Positions 30,586 through 37,624 of a stretch of DNA of 40,574 bases are shown piece after piece (the first letter of the stretch is position 1; each line of letters begins with the position of its first letter). The DNA is from Candidatus Uhrbacteria bacterium (lineage in GTDB: Bacteria; Patescibacteriota; Patescibacteriia; UBA9934), in assembly GCA_018673485.1 (NCBI GenBank), contig JABHCP010000021.1, forward strand, positions 1-40,574. The letters are read 5' to 3'. A model generated the notes under the pieces. That model saw only the letters and a program-made list of their open reading frames with translations, was not told where the DNA came from and searched no databases. The position numbers and the translations under genes were made by a program.

Positions 30586-31935
30586 ATGTCAAAAAATAAA
30601 TCTTTAGCACATGTTGTTGCGGTTAACATGGGCTATGGTCACGAAAGGCCAGCGCACTCACTTCGTCATTTAGCTTCGAAGGGGAAAATTATTATTGCAA
30701 ATGACTATGATGGCATTCCAGCGGCTGATAAAAAGTTGTGGGAGGACGGCCGTAAGTTGTACGAAAAAATATCCAGATTTAAAAAAGTTCCAATACTTGG
30801 AAAAATAGTTTTTGGGATCATGGATGAGTTGCAGAGGATTCCTGAGTTCTATCCAAGGCGTGATCTTTCCAAAACGTCTTTGCAAGTTTGGCAGTTTTAT
30901 CAATTAATCAGACGTCGAGGTTGGATGAAACATTTGATAGCCGAATTGGCGAAGGATCCAAAGCCACTCATTTGTACTTTTATGACTCCGGCATTTGCTG
31001 CTGAGGAACATGGCTATCCTGGGGAGATTTATGTTTTAGCAACCGATGCGGATATTTCGCGAGCTTGGGCGCCAATGCACCCAAAGAAATCAAGGATAAA
31101 ATATTTGGCACCTACGGGGCGCGTTCAGGAGCGATTGAAGTTGTATGGAGTGCCAGCTGAGAACATTGAGCTTACCGGTTTTCCACTGCCAATCAATGCT
31201 GTTGGTGGTGCAGTCCCAAAGGCGGCACACTCTGACATGGCTCGGCGTATTTGTCATCTAGATCCAAAGGCGATCTTTACCTCTCGTTCGGAGAAGACTC
31301 TAAAAGCTCACCTTGGTGCAACGTACTGTAAAGATGTGCGAAAGAAAAATGGGAAGCCAATTTCATTGGCGTTCTTGGTTGGTGGCGCTGGTGCGCAGCG
31401 TGAGATTGGAGCCGTAATTACGGAAAGTCTTAAAAGAGAGATAAGGCAAAAGAAGATCAAGTTAACATTGGTTGCGGGGACTAGGCCTGAGGTGGCAAAG
31501 TTTTTTGAAGATGCTATCTCCAAGGCTGGACTTGCAAAAGAACGAAAGCTGGGATTGGTCAATGTGATGTACGAACAGGATCGTGCAAAATATTTCACTC
31601 AGTTTGAAAAGGCAATTAGAGGATTTGATATTTTGTGGACAAAGCCTTCCGAGATCTCATTCTATACTGGCTTGGGGATTCCAATTATCATGGCACCAAC
31701 TGTAGGATCACAAGAGGACTTTAACCACCGATGGATTACGCAGATGGCAGGTGGTATGGATCAATTCGATCCAAAATATACAAATGAATGGTTGTTCGAC
31801 TGGATTAATTCAGGTGCGCTCGCGCGTATGGCGTGGAATGGATATATCGAAGCGCCAACTCATGGGGCATACAGAATTGAGGACGTTGTATCAGGTAGGC
31901 CAAATACGATTCATGATTTGCCATTGGTGGTTTAA
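30586..31935 (+). CDS. GT-B-like glycosyltransferase (MGDG synthase-like)
   Basis: A 449-residue protein resembling GT28/MGDG-synthase-type enzymes that transfer a sugar to a lipid or polyprenyl acceptor. The N-terminal NMGYGHERPAHSLR (residues ~14-27) matches the glycine/histidine loop of that family. A link strand YLAPTGRVQERLKLYGVPAE followed by NIELTGFPLP (~176-207) corresponds to the inter-domain region. The C-terminal half has a donor-site-like FLVGGAGAQREIG (~265-277) and WTKPSEISFYTGLGIPIIMA (~348-367), the usual sugar-nucleotide loop. There is no membrane helix, so it would be peripheral. AAGGAGG 5 bases upstream is one of the few clear Shine-Dalgarno sites among the AT-rich genes. 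Substrate unknown. Confidence 0.65.
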   Translation: MSKNKSLAHVVAVNMGYGHERPAHSLRHLASKGKIIIANDYDGIPAADKKLWEDGRKLYEKISRFKKVPILGKIVFGIMDELQRIPEFYPRRDLSKTSLQVWQFYQLIRRRGWMKHLIAELAKDPKPLICTFMTPAFAAEEHGYPGEIYVLATDADISRAWAPMHPKKSRIKYLAPTGRVQERLKLYGVPAENIELTGFPLPINAVGGAVPKAAHSDMARRICHLDPKAIFTSRSEKTLKAHLGATYCKDVRKKNGKPISLAFLVGGAGAQREIGAVITESLKREIRQKKIKLTLVAGTRPEVAKFFEDAISKAGLAKERKLGLVNVMYEQDRAKYFTQFEKAIRGFDILWTKPSEISFYTGLGIPIIMAPTVGSQEDFNHRWITQMAGGMDQFDPKYTNEWLFDWINSGALARMAWNGYIEAPTHGAYRIEDVVSGRPNTIHDLPLVV

Positions 31936-31949
31936 AAAATAAGAAGATT

Positions 31950-31974
31950 AAAAACCGGTAATACGCCGGTTTTT
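31950..31974. terminator. Bidirectional terminator
   Basis: Stem AAAAACCGG / CCGGTTTTT with a 7-base loop. It serves the glycosyltransferase and the convergent coiled-coil gene. Confidence 0.85.
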
Positions 31975-31985
31975 ACTTTATTTTT

Positions 31986-32546
31986 CTATGCAGCTCTTCT
32001 ACTCATACTTGCCAGTAGTTCTTTTTGTGAAATTTCTTGAGCGACTTGTATCTTAGATTGCTTAAGTACTTCGATTTTTTGTTGCAGTTCTCGCAATTCT
32101 GTAAGCTTAGCGGTGTTTGGGTCTGTAGTGAAAGCGCCTCCAACCTTTCTCCAAAAAAGACTTTTCCTGCCAGATGCATACTTGGCAATCTCTTTTGATT
32201 TTATTCCTCCATTTTTTATTTCGATTGCAAGGTTTTTTCTTTTTTGTTCTGCTGATTCAATCTGTTGCGTGATGTGTTCAAGGAGTTCTTCTAGGTCATT
32301 TGATTCCAGTTCTTGAGCTGGGCGAATGTCAGTGGCAATTTCTTGCGTTCTCGCTTTTGCAATTTTAAGATCGTCTACCGTTTCTGCTTGCTCCCTCGAT
32401 TGTTCTCTTTTTAGTTCTATTAATTTGCTTTTTGCTTGATCACGCTCAGCATTCCCCTGGGATCCTCGCATAGTATCCACCGACTTGTGCATCGATGCAA
32501 GCCCTCTGTCAATCGGATCTCCCACTGATTCGCGCTTATGTATCAT
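31986..32546 (-). CDS. Coiled-coil protein of unknown function
   Basis: A 186-residue soluble protein, almost entirely charged helix. Coiled coils are visible at residues ~35-70 (RDQAKSKLIELKREQSREQA), ~80-115 (ELEEL...QQIESAEQKRKNLAIEIK) and ~145-180 (LTELRELQQKIEVLKQSKIQ). A short basic and glycine segment IKNGGIKSKEIAKYASGRKS separates them. No signal peptide or membrane segment is seen. No family is recognised. A TAAAAT lies 6 bases before the ATG, again suggesting a very short or absent leader. Codon use is AT-rich. Confidence 0.72.
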   Translation of the reverse strand: MIHKRESVGDPIDRGLASMHKSVDTMRGSQGNAERDQAKSKLIELKREQSREQAETVDDLKIAKARTQEIATDIRPAQELESNDLEELLEHITQQIESAEQKRKNLAIEIKNGGIKSKEIAKYASGRKSLFWRKVGGAFTTDPNTAKLTELRELQQKIEVLKQSKIQVAQEISQKELLASMSRRAA

Positions 32547-32780
32547 AAAAGTATTTTATGAATAGAGTTTAACATAATTATAATAGCTTTGTATATGCAA
32601 TATAGAATTGTGGAGTAAATAGATCTCGCAGCCTGCCGGTAAGCGAGTCCTGGGTGTCGAGATGATGACAAGGTTCTCCATTTCGAAGGACATCCGGTGT
32701 TCAAGAAATTTTCTATCATTAATAGTTAAGTTTCGAGTGGAAGCTCATTTGTTAACGTTTACTTAAGATTTTTTTGTTAC
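32547..32780. other. Gene-free stretch with repeat
   Basis: No gene is visible. It includes 32614-32712, which carries AGATCTCGCAGCCTGCCGG, GTGTCGAGATG and CTCCATTTCGAAGGAC. These are the same half-sites as the repeats at 17920-17990 and 20598-20690. Confidence 0.55.
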
Positions 32781-32820
32781 TGACATCACATAAGGTCCGA
32801 TCGGACCTTATGTGATGTCA
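32781..32820. repeat. Perfect 40-bp palindrome (CGATCG family)
   Basis: The 20-base arms TGACATCACATAAGGTCCGA / TCGGACCTTATGTGATGTCA are exact complements with no loop. The central 18 bases are identical to the palindrome at 15198-15239. Confidence 0.93.
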
Positions 32821-32845
32821 TTGTTTATTTATTGATGAGCCCTTA

Positions 32846-32875
32846 TTGACTTTTGTGTGCTATTTTGATTAAATT
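32846..32875 (+). promoter_or_regulatory. sigma70-like promoter
   Basis: TTGACT, 18 bases, TAAATT, giving a leader of ~68 bases for the gene at 32951. Confidence 0.6.
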
Positions 32876-32950
32876 GCATGTCCCCGGACAACCTCTGCAG
32901 GAGGGGCGAGAACGGGATAAATCAACACCCAGCCCCTTCAAGGAGGGATC

Positions 32951-33832
32951 ATGAGCGAAGATGTCGTACCCTTGGAACCCAAGAACCCAGTGAACAGGCG
33001 GAAAATGATGGCCTGGGCACGTGGGAAGGTTCAAGATGAGCTTGATGCTGCGAAGTGGCAGGTAGATCTTGCCAATACAAAGGCGCGTCGGGCTAGGCTT
33101 TGGGCGATAGCTTTTGCTGTGCCGTCCTTGGCCGCTGTTGCCGCTGCGACCACTGGTCTGACTGCTTGGGCTGGGTACTCGGTACTCCAGTCACAGTACA
33201 GCCTAGATCATCTGAGTCCGGCAGAAGTGTGTGCTGATCATGACATGGTACCGGCGCTCGACTTCAGCACAGGTTCGAACTTCACCGATGCGTGCATGGA
33301 GCCCGTGTTGTTGGGAGATGATGAGCTGGAGACCTGGTCATACAACTTGTGGTTTTACGCGCAGGATGTCGATGGCTGGTGGCCGATACCAAGCGATGCG
33401 TTGCATGCCTTCAACTTCATTCCGCTTGTCAGCGAAGGTCAGCGAGCGCGCTACGCGCAGGAAAGTGACGATGAGTTGTTCCGAGAGGACTTTCGACAGC
33501 TCGAGGCGCTGTGTGCCCTGGGTGGCGGTCGTCTGATTGCGCGAAGTGGCGGCAGTCTCGAGTTCGATGGAGTTTTCAATCGTAAACAAGGTTGGAGTAT
33601 CCAAGGAGTCGAGTCTCATGTCGAGGCTTTCACTTGGTGTCAGGGTGTTATCGAGCCTGGGAAGATCTTCCACTATGCACCCAAGGCACGTAGGCCTTAT
33701 GAGAAGTGTGAAGGTGAGCAACCAGAGAAAGGTGAAGCGGACACTCGTAAGTGCTCTTGGGTCGTTCTCGAGGACTATGACAACTCGCAACACATGACGG
33801 TCGTTGCGACTAACGCAGTGCTGCACTTCTAG
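32951..33832 (+). CDS. GC-rich single-span membrane protein with Cys-rich domain
   Basis: A 293-residue protein of unknown family. It starts MSEDVVPLEPKNPV, similar to the MSE starts of the proteins at 16717 and 20948. A basic helical segment (residues ~15-52) precedes one membrane helix at ~53-80 (AIAFAVPSLAAVAAATTGLT). The rest is probably extracytoplasmic: it is Trp-rich (WYNLWFYAQDVDGWWPIPS-like) and has about seven cysteines (AEVCADH, TDACMEP, EALCALGG, FTWCQG, YEKCEG, TRKCSW) that could pair. AAGGAGGG lies 4 bases before the ATG. Codons are GC-rich. It is the unit of promoter 32846 and terminator 33855. Confidence 0.77.
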   Translation: MSEDVVPLEPKNPVNRRKMMAWARGKVQDELDAAKWQVDLANTKARRARLWAIAFAVPSLAAVAAATTGLTAWAGYSVLQSQYSLDHLSPAEVCADHDMVPALDFSTGSNFTDACMEPVLLGDDELETWSYNLWFYAQDVDGWWPIPSDALHAFNFIPLVSEGQRARYAQESDDELFREDFRQLEALCALGGGRLIARSGGSLEFDGVFNRKQGWSIQGVESHVEAFTWCQGVIEPGKIFHYAPKARRPYEKCEGEQPEKGEADTRKCSWVVLEDYDNSQHMTVVATNAVLHF

Positions 33833-33854
33833 TAGTTCAGGTATCGACGAATAT

Positions 33855-33887
33855 ACGCCGCTAAGGGTACTCCCTGGCGGCGTTTGT
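33855..33887 (+). terminator. GC-rich terminator
   Basis: Stem ACGCCGC / GCGGCGT with an inner AGGG/CCCT stem and TTTGT tail. Confidence 0.78.
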
Positions 33888-33898
33888 GCTTAATCCAT

Positions 33899-33925
33899 GC
33901 CCGCCGAAGCTTTAGCGAAGGAGGG
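33899..33925. repeat. GCTTTAGCGAAGG repeat
   Basis: CCCGCCGAAGCTTTAGCGAAG plus GAGGG, with CC..CCG / CGAAGGAGGG arms. It is a variant of the word in 29493-29562. Confidence 0.65.
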
Positions 33926-33953
33926 TTGACATTCTTGATATATAATGTAAAAC
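33926..33953 (+). promoter_or_regulatory. Possible promoter of the 121-aa protein gene
   Basis: TTGACA with TAAAAC at 16 bases, or the stronger TATAAT at 33941-33946 without a matched -35. The leader contains a CGTCGG/CCGACG hairpin and then AGGAGG. Confidence 0.5.
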
Positions 33954-34014
33954 TAGCGCGTCGGCTACGGATATCTTTCCGACGACACGCGATCCAGTTA
34001 GGAGGTATCGCATC

Positions 34015-34380
34015 ATGACTACCCGGAAGCCCGCGCACGAAGCACTACTCGATCACCTGAACCACCTGGTCGCTCAGGGTGGGCTGGCAGAGCCCGAGAA
34101 GGGAGGGCAGATGCAGTACCGCGAATTCTACGCCCTGTCAGGGCTCAAGAACCGCGTGAACAGCGTCGCGATCCCCAACGGCAACGGCGAAGCGCGCGAG
34201 ATCGCGCAGCAGATCAACCAGCGGCTGAGCAAGCTCTACGAGCTGGCCATCGACCCCGGGGTCGGCGAGGAGATCACGGCCATGATCGAGGGCCTCACCA
34301 GCGACTACCTGGTGAGCGAGCCGGTCGCCATCATCCCTCCGCGTTCGAGCGCCGAGAACATCGGCATGTCCGACATCTAG
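34015..34380 (+). CDS. GC-rich unknown 121-aa protein
   Basis: I do not recognise this protein. It is a 121-residue, soluble, mostly helical protein: HEALLDHLNHLVAQGGLAEP, QYREFYALSGLKNRVNSVAI, then EIAQQINQRLSKLYELAIDP and EEITAMIEGLTSDYLVSEP. It ends in a Pro/Ser tail. It has the strongest GC bias in the window (one 60-base line, 34021-34080, has 38 G+C by hand count; the line 34621-34680 in the neighbouring helicase gene has 20). AGGAGG lies 9 bases before the ATG. An antisense frame is open but is a codon-composition shadow. Confidence 0.75.
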   Translation: MTTRKPAHEALLDHLNHLVAQGGLAEPEKGGQMQYREFYALSGLKNRVNSVAIPNGNGEAREIAQQINQRLSKLYELAIDPGVGEEITAMIEGLTSDYLVSEPVAIIPPRSSAENIGMSDI

Positions 34381-34402
34381 CACGCTTGCGTGCATCGTAC
34401 TT

Positions 34403-34430
34403 ACCCTCGGCAGAGATCTGTCGGGGGTTT
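34403..34430 (+). terminator. GC-rich terminator
   Basis: Arms ACCCTCGGCAGA / TCTGTCGGGGGT pair with two G-T pairs, followed by TTTG. Confidence 0.78.
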
Positions 34431-34440
34431 GAGCTTTGTG

Positions 34441-34558
34441 GGATAAGGTGATAGAGGATTAAGAGGTGATGAAAGGTGATTAAAGGTTGATGAGGTGATT
34501 AGAAGTGATGAAAGGATTTGAAGTTTGTGGATAATTTTCACTGCCTACTGCCTACTGC
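34441..34558. repeat. Direct-repeat tract with DnaA-box word
   Basis: A purine-rich run of GGTGATNA/GATGAAAGG-like units (34443-34520, about seven imperfect copies), a TGTGGATAA word at 34526-34534, then three near-copies of CTGCCTACTG (34541-34569). No gene is visible. The first part resembles 26806-26840. Confidence 0.6.
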
Positions 34559-34574
34559 ATTCTGCCTACTGGTG

Positions 34575-34583
34575 TGATAAAAT
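34575..34583 (+). promoter_or_regulatory. Extended -10 of helicase gene
   Basis: TG-A-TAAAAT ends 9 bases before the ATG at 34593, consistent with leaderless transcription. Confidence 0.5.
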
Positions 34584-34592
34584 ACCCCCACT

Positions 34593-36704
34593 ATGAGTGA
34601 ATTTGTTTTATCCCCAAAAGAACCAAAGGATTTGAAAATCGATTACATCAACGATCTTAATGATCAGCAGTTTGATGTTGTGCAGCAGGGTGATGGTCCG
34701 GTCTTGGTGTTAGCGGGAGCGGGGTCTGGAAAGACTCGCACAATTACTTATCGTGTTGCTTGGTTGCTCGAGCATGGCATTGCACCAAATAATATTTTGC
34801 TTTTAACTTTTACTAATAAGGCGGCACGAGAAATGATATCTCGTGTGGAAAGTTTACTAGGAGACTCGGCGCAAGGTTTGTGGGCTGGAACATTTCACTC
34901 AGTTGCAAATCGATTGCTTAGAAAATATGCACCCAAGCTGGGGTTTGAGTCTAATTTTTCGATCTTGGATCAGGAGGATTCTCGTGATTTGATTTCGCTG
35001 TGTGTTAAAGAGTTAAAGATCGATACAAAAGCGAAACGCTTTCCATCAGCTCGTGTTTTGCAGGAGATCTTTTCTTACTCTCGAAACTCTGGACTTTCAG
35101 TTTTAGAAATGGTTGAGTCCCGTCGGCCAAACTTTATACATCTAATCCAAGACATTGAAGCGGTCGCAAATGCGTACGAAGCTTATAAAAAAGCAAATAA
35201 CTCAATGGACTTTGATGATCTGTTGTTGAAGTTATTGATGTTGCTCGAAGTTGACCCTAAGGTTCGTGAACGATTAGCTACTCAATTCCAATACGTTTTA
35301 GTTGATGAGTTTCAAGATACTAATCATATTCAAGCGCGGATTGTGGCTTGGCTTTCAAGTGTTCATAAGAACATATTTGTTGTCGGGGACGACGCGCAGA
35401 GCATTTATTCCTTTAGAGCGGCTGATATTGCTAATATTTTGCAGTTCCCAGAGCACAATCCAAAAACAAAGACATTCAATCTTACGCGTAATTACCGATC
35501 AACCCCAGAGATTCTTGATATCGCAAATGACGTGATCGCACATAATACAAAGCAATTTAAAAAGAACTTGGAAGCAATGTCCCAAAGTGGTGATGCGCCA
35601 AAGTTTGTACCTGCAAATAGTCAGGGGCAGGAAGCACATTACATCGTTGATCAAATTTCAAAGTTGCAAATCCGAGGTGAAAATCCAGAAGAGATTGCGA
35701 TTTTATTCCGCGCTGCTTTTCACTCGCAAGCATTGGAGTTTGAATTAATGCGTCGTGACATTTCATACGAGTATCGAGGTGGTTTGAAGTTTTTTGAAAG
35801 AGCACACGTTAAAGATGCGATCGCACATCTGAGATTGATTCATAATGTAAAGGATGTGTCGGCATGGATGAGAGCTTTAAGAATTCATCCAGGAGTTGGA
35901 ATGGTTACAGCACAAAAGATTGCTAAAGCTGCATCTGCAGTGGATTTAATTGATAATGTATTTCACATAGCTCCGGTTAAAGGCGCCAAGGCGATGCAGG
36001 GTTGGCAGATGTTTTTAAACTTGTTGCAAGAGTTGCGCGGTTCGTTGCAAACCCCAGCTGATTATATTCGAGCATTGGCAGGTTCACGAATCTACAAAGA
36101 TTATTTAGATCATGAATATCCAAACGCACCAGAGCGTCTTGATGATTTGGAACAGTTTATTGCATTTGCTCAGCAGTATAATGATTTGCAGAGCTTCCTT
36201 GATGACGTCGCGCTGACACAGGAATACAGTGACGGTGAGGATGATGACATTAAAGATAAGATTATACTTTCAACGGTTCATCAGGCTAAAGGTCTTGAAT
36301 GGAATCACGTTTTTGTTATCAATGTTGCCGAGGGTGCATTTCCGCATAAGAATTGCTCTTCCGATGAGGAGGTTGAGGAGGAGCGTCGATTATTCTATGT
36401 GGCGATAACTCGCGCGCGTAAACAATTGCACCTTACATACCCGATGAGTAGCGGTCGCGGGTATGAGTTTCAGCAACAGTCAATGTTTATTGATGAGATT
36501 GGGGATGATCGGCTTGATAGGGTGGCGTTGCAGTCTTCTGGTATGCGGTTTGGAGGAGGCTTGAATCAACGTCGAAACTCTGACAGTATGTATGATGAAC
36601 CAACAATAGTGTTAAGTGATGATGGGGAAGTGGTGAATAAGCCTAGCCCTAGTTCATTTCTGAAAGATGTCGATGATCTCGGAGGTTCAGATTTTAATTG
36701 GTGA
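34593..36704 (+). CDS. UvrD/PcrA-type superfamily 1 DNA helicase
   Basis: A 703-residue 3'-5' SF1A helicase, used in nucleotide excision repair, replication restart or removal of proteins from DNA. All motifs are present: Q-motif LNDQQFDVV, motif I AGAGSGKTRT (residues ~41-50), Ia LLTFTNKAAREM, II VDEFQDTN (~232-239), III VVGDDAQSIYSFRAAD, IV LTRNYRSTPEIL, V VHQAKGLEWNHVFV, VI EERRLFYVAITRARKQLHL. Length fits UvrD/PcrA. The C-terminus lacks a clear Tudor-like domain and ends DDLGGSDFNW. It stops with TGA after a Trp codon. Monocistronic. It could be named uvrD or pcrA; the sequence alone does not decide. Confidence 0.93.
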   Translation: MSEFVLSPKEPKDLKIDYINDLNDQQFDVVQQGDGPVLVLAGAGSGKTRTITYRVAWLLEHGIAPNNILLLTFTNKAAREMISRVESLLGDSAQGLWAGTFHSVANRLLRKYAPKLGFESNFSILDQEDSRDLISLCVKELKIDTKAKRFPSARVLQEIFSYSRNSGLSVLEMVESRRPNFIHLIQDIEAVANAYEAYKKANNSMDFDDLLLKLLMLLEVDPKVRERLATQFQYVLVDEFQDTNHIQARIVAWLSSVHKNIFVVGDDAQSIYSFRAADIANILQFPEHNPKTKTFNLTRNYRSTPEILDIANDVIAHNTKQFKKNLEAMSQSGDAPKFVPANSQGQEAHYIVDQISKLQIRGENPEEIAILFRAAFHSQALEFELMRRDISYEYRGGLKFFERAHVKDAIAHLRLIHNVKDVSAWMRALRIHPGVGMVTAQKIAKAASAVDLIDNVFHIAPVKGAKAMQGWQMFLNLLQELRGSLQTPADYIRALAGSRIYKDYLDHEYPNAPERLDDLEQFIAFAQQYNDLQSFLDDVALTQEYSDGEDDDIKDKIILSTVHQAKGLEWNHVFVINVAEGAFPHKNCSSDEEVEEERRLFYVAITRARKQLHLTYPMSSGRGYEFQQQSMFIDEIGDDRLDRVALQSSGMRFGGGLNQRRNSDSMYDEPTIVLSDDGEVVNKPSPSSFLKDVDDLGGSDFNW

Positions 36705-36712
36705 CTTTAAAT

Positions 36713-36910
36713 TGTCATTCTGAGTATAGTGAAGAACCCACTAGGTCGAGAGGATCTCTCCCCCTCGACAAGCTCAGGATCTGACGACGGTACGTCGAGA
36801 TGGAAGTAAATTTCCCATTTCGAACGAAGACCCGTCAGACGGGTCGAAGAGAGAAATCTTCTAGAATCAAGTTAAGCTCGATGAGTAGATCCTTCACTCC
36901 GTTTAAGATG
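36713..36910. repeat. TGTCATTCTGAG composite repeat
   Basis: The outer ends TTGTCATTCTGAG and TTTAAGATGACA face each other across ~195 bp. Inside are GAAGAACCCACTAGGTCGAG, CGTCGAGATGG, CCCATTTCGAACGAAGACCC and GACCCGTCAGACGGGTC, and TAGATCCTTCACTCCGTT. It is a composite of the family seen at 2621, 17920, 20598, 27311, 29493 and 37505. Confidence 0.72.
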
Positions 36911-36924
36911 ACAGACTGAAAATT

Positions 36925-37500
36925 ATGAAATACGCACAGCACAGATCGAGTAGGAAGGGATCGAGCAAAAAAATGCCATGGAAAGTTATTGGAGGAATTT
37001 TTGGTGGTTTGATAATAATATTGTTAATTATTTTACTTTTTTCTGGTAACGATCCTGAACAGGTCGAGAATGTGGTAGAAGTGGTTAGTGACGAGCAAGA
37101 TATTACAGTTGAAGTAATTGAGGCAAGCGCGTCGAGTGCTGATGCGTTGCTGTATGAGCAGATAGAATTATTAGCCGTTGATGGTTCCGGAAGTTCAGGG
37201 GTTGCTAGGCGTGGCTATACTGCCGGACTTTTTACACACGTCGTTATAGCGTCGCTACCTTCAATTGATACTGAGCAGTATTTTTACGAAGGCTGGTTGG
37301 TCAAGCCCGGGATTGTAGATTTCTTTTCAACTGGCGAGATGTTTCCACGTGAAGACGGAAAGTGGGGATTGGTTTGGGAGGTTGATAGTTTGAACGCACC
37401 AGATGATTTGGATGACTATTCACAGGTCGTGATAACATTGGAACCTCGCGATGATGATCCAGCGCCAGCTGCGCATCACGTAATTGAAGGGGAGTTTTAA
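36925..37500 (+). CDS. Membrane-anchored protein with RskA-like tail
   Basis: A 191-residue protein. A very basic N-terminus (RSSRKGSSKKMPWK) leads into one membrane helix (residues ~22-42, VIGGIFGGLIIILLIILLFS), then an acidic linker (~45-70). The external domain (~85-191) has a pattern like the C-terminal part of anti-sigma-K (RskA-type) proteins: YFYEGWLVKPGIVDFFSTGE, then KWGLVWEV, and a final VVITLEPRDDDPAPAAHHVI. The anti-sigma N-terminal zinc-binding domain is missing, so an anti-sigma function is doubtful. No promoter or Shine-Dalgarno is evident. It sits between two large hairpin repeats. Confidence 0.68.
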   Translation: MKYAQHRSSRKGSSKKMPWKVIGGIFGGLIIILLIILLFSGNDPEQVENVVEVVSDEQDITVEVIEASASSADALLYEQIELLAVDGSGSSGVARRGYTAGLFTHVVIASLPSIDTEQYFYEGWLVKPGIVDFFSTGEMFPREDGKWGLVWEVDSLNAPDDLDDYSQVVITLEPRDDDPAPAAHHVIEGEF

Positions 37501-37504
37501 TTAT

Positions 37505-37617
37505 TAAAAAGCACCCATCTCGAGGAGTCTAAAGACGACGAGAGATCCCGCGTATTACCGATCGAACGTCGACGTAAACAACGGGATTTCTCACTCCGTT
37601 CGAAATGGGTGGTGTGA
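37505..37617. repeat. Large hairpin repeat, family copy 2
   Basis: Outer arms CACCCATCTCGA / TCGAAATGGGTG and inner arms GAGAGATCCCG / CGGGATTTCTC. The words GATCGAACGT and GACGACGAGAGATCCCG align with 2621-2732. It lies just upstream of the dehydrogenase start. Confidence 0.8.
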
Positions 37618-37624
37618 ATAATTT

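Noticed and set aside
16533-34430. An integron or gene-cassette array with attC sites
   Set aside because: The GC-rich genes lie on both strands, are separated by housekeeping genes, and no common recombination site or integrase was found.
36925-37500. A full anti-sigma factor
   Set aside because: The C-terminal pattern resembles RskA-type proteins but the cytoplasmic zinc-binding anti-sigma domain is missing and no sigma factor gene is adjacent.
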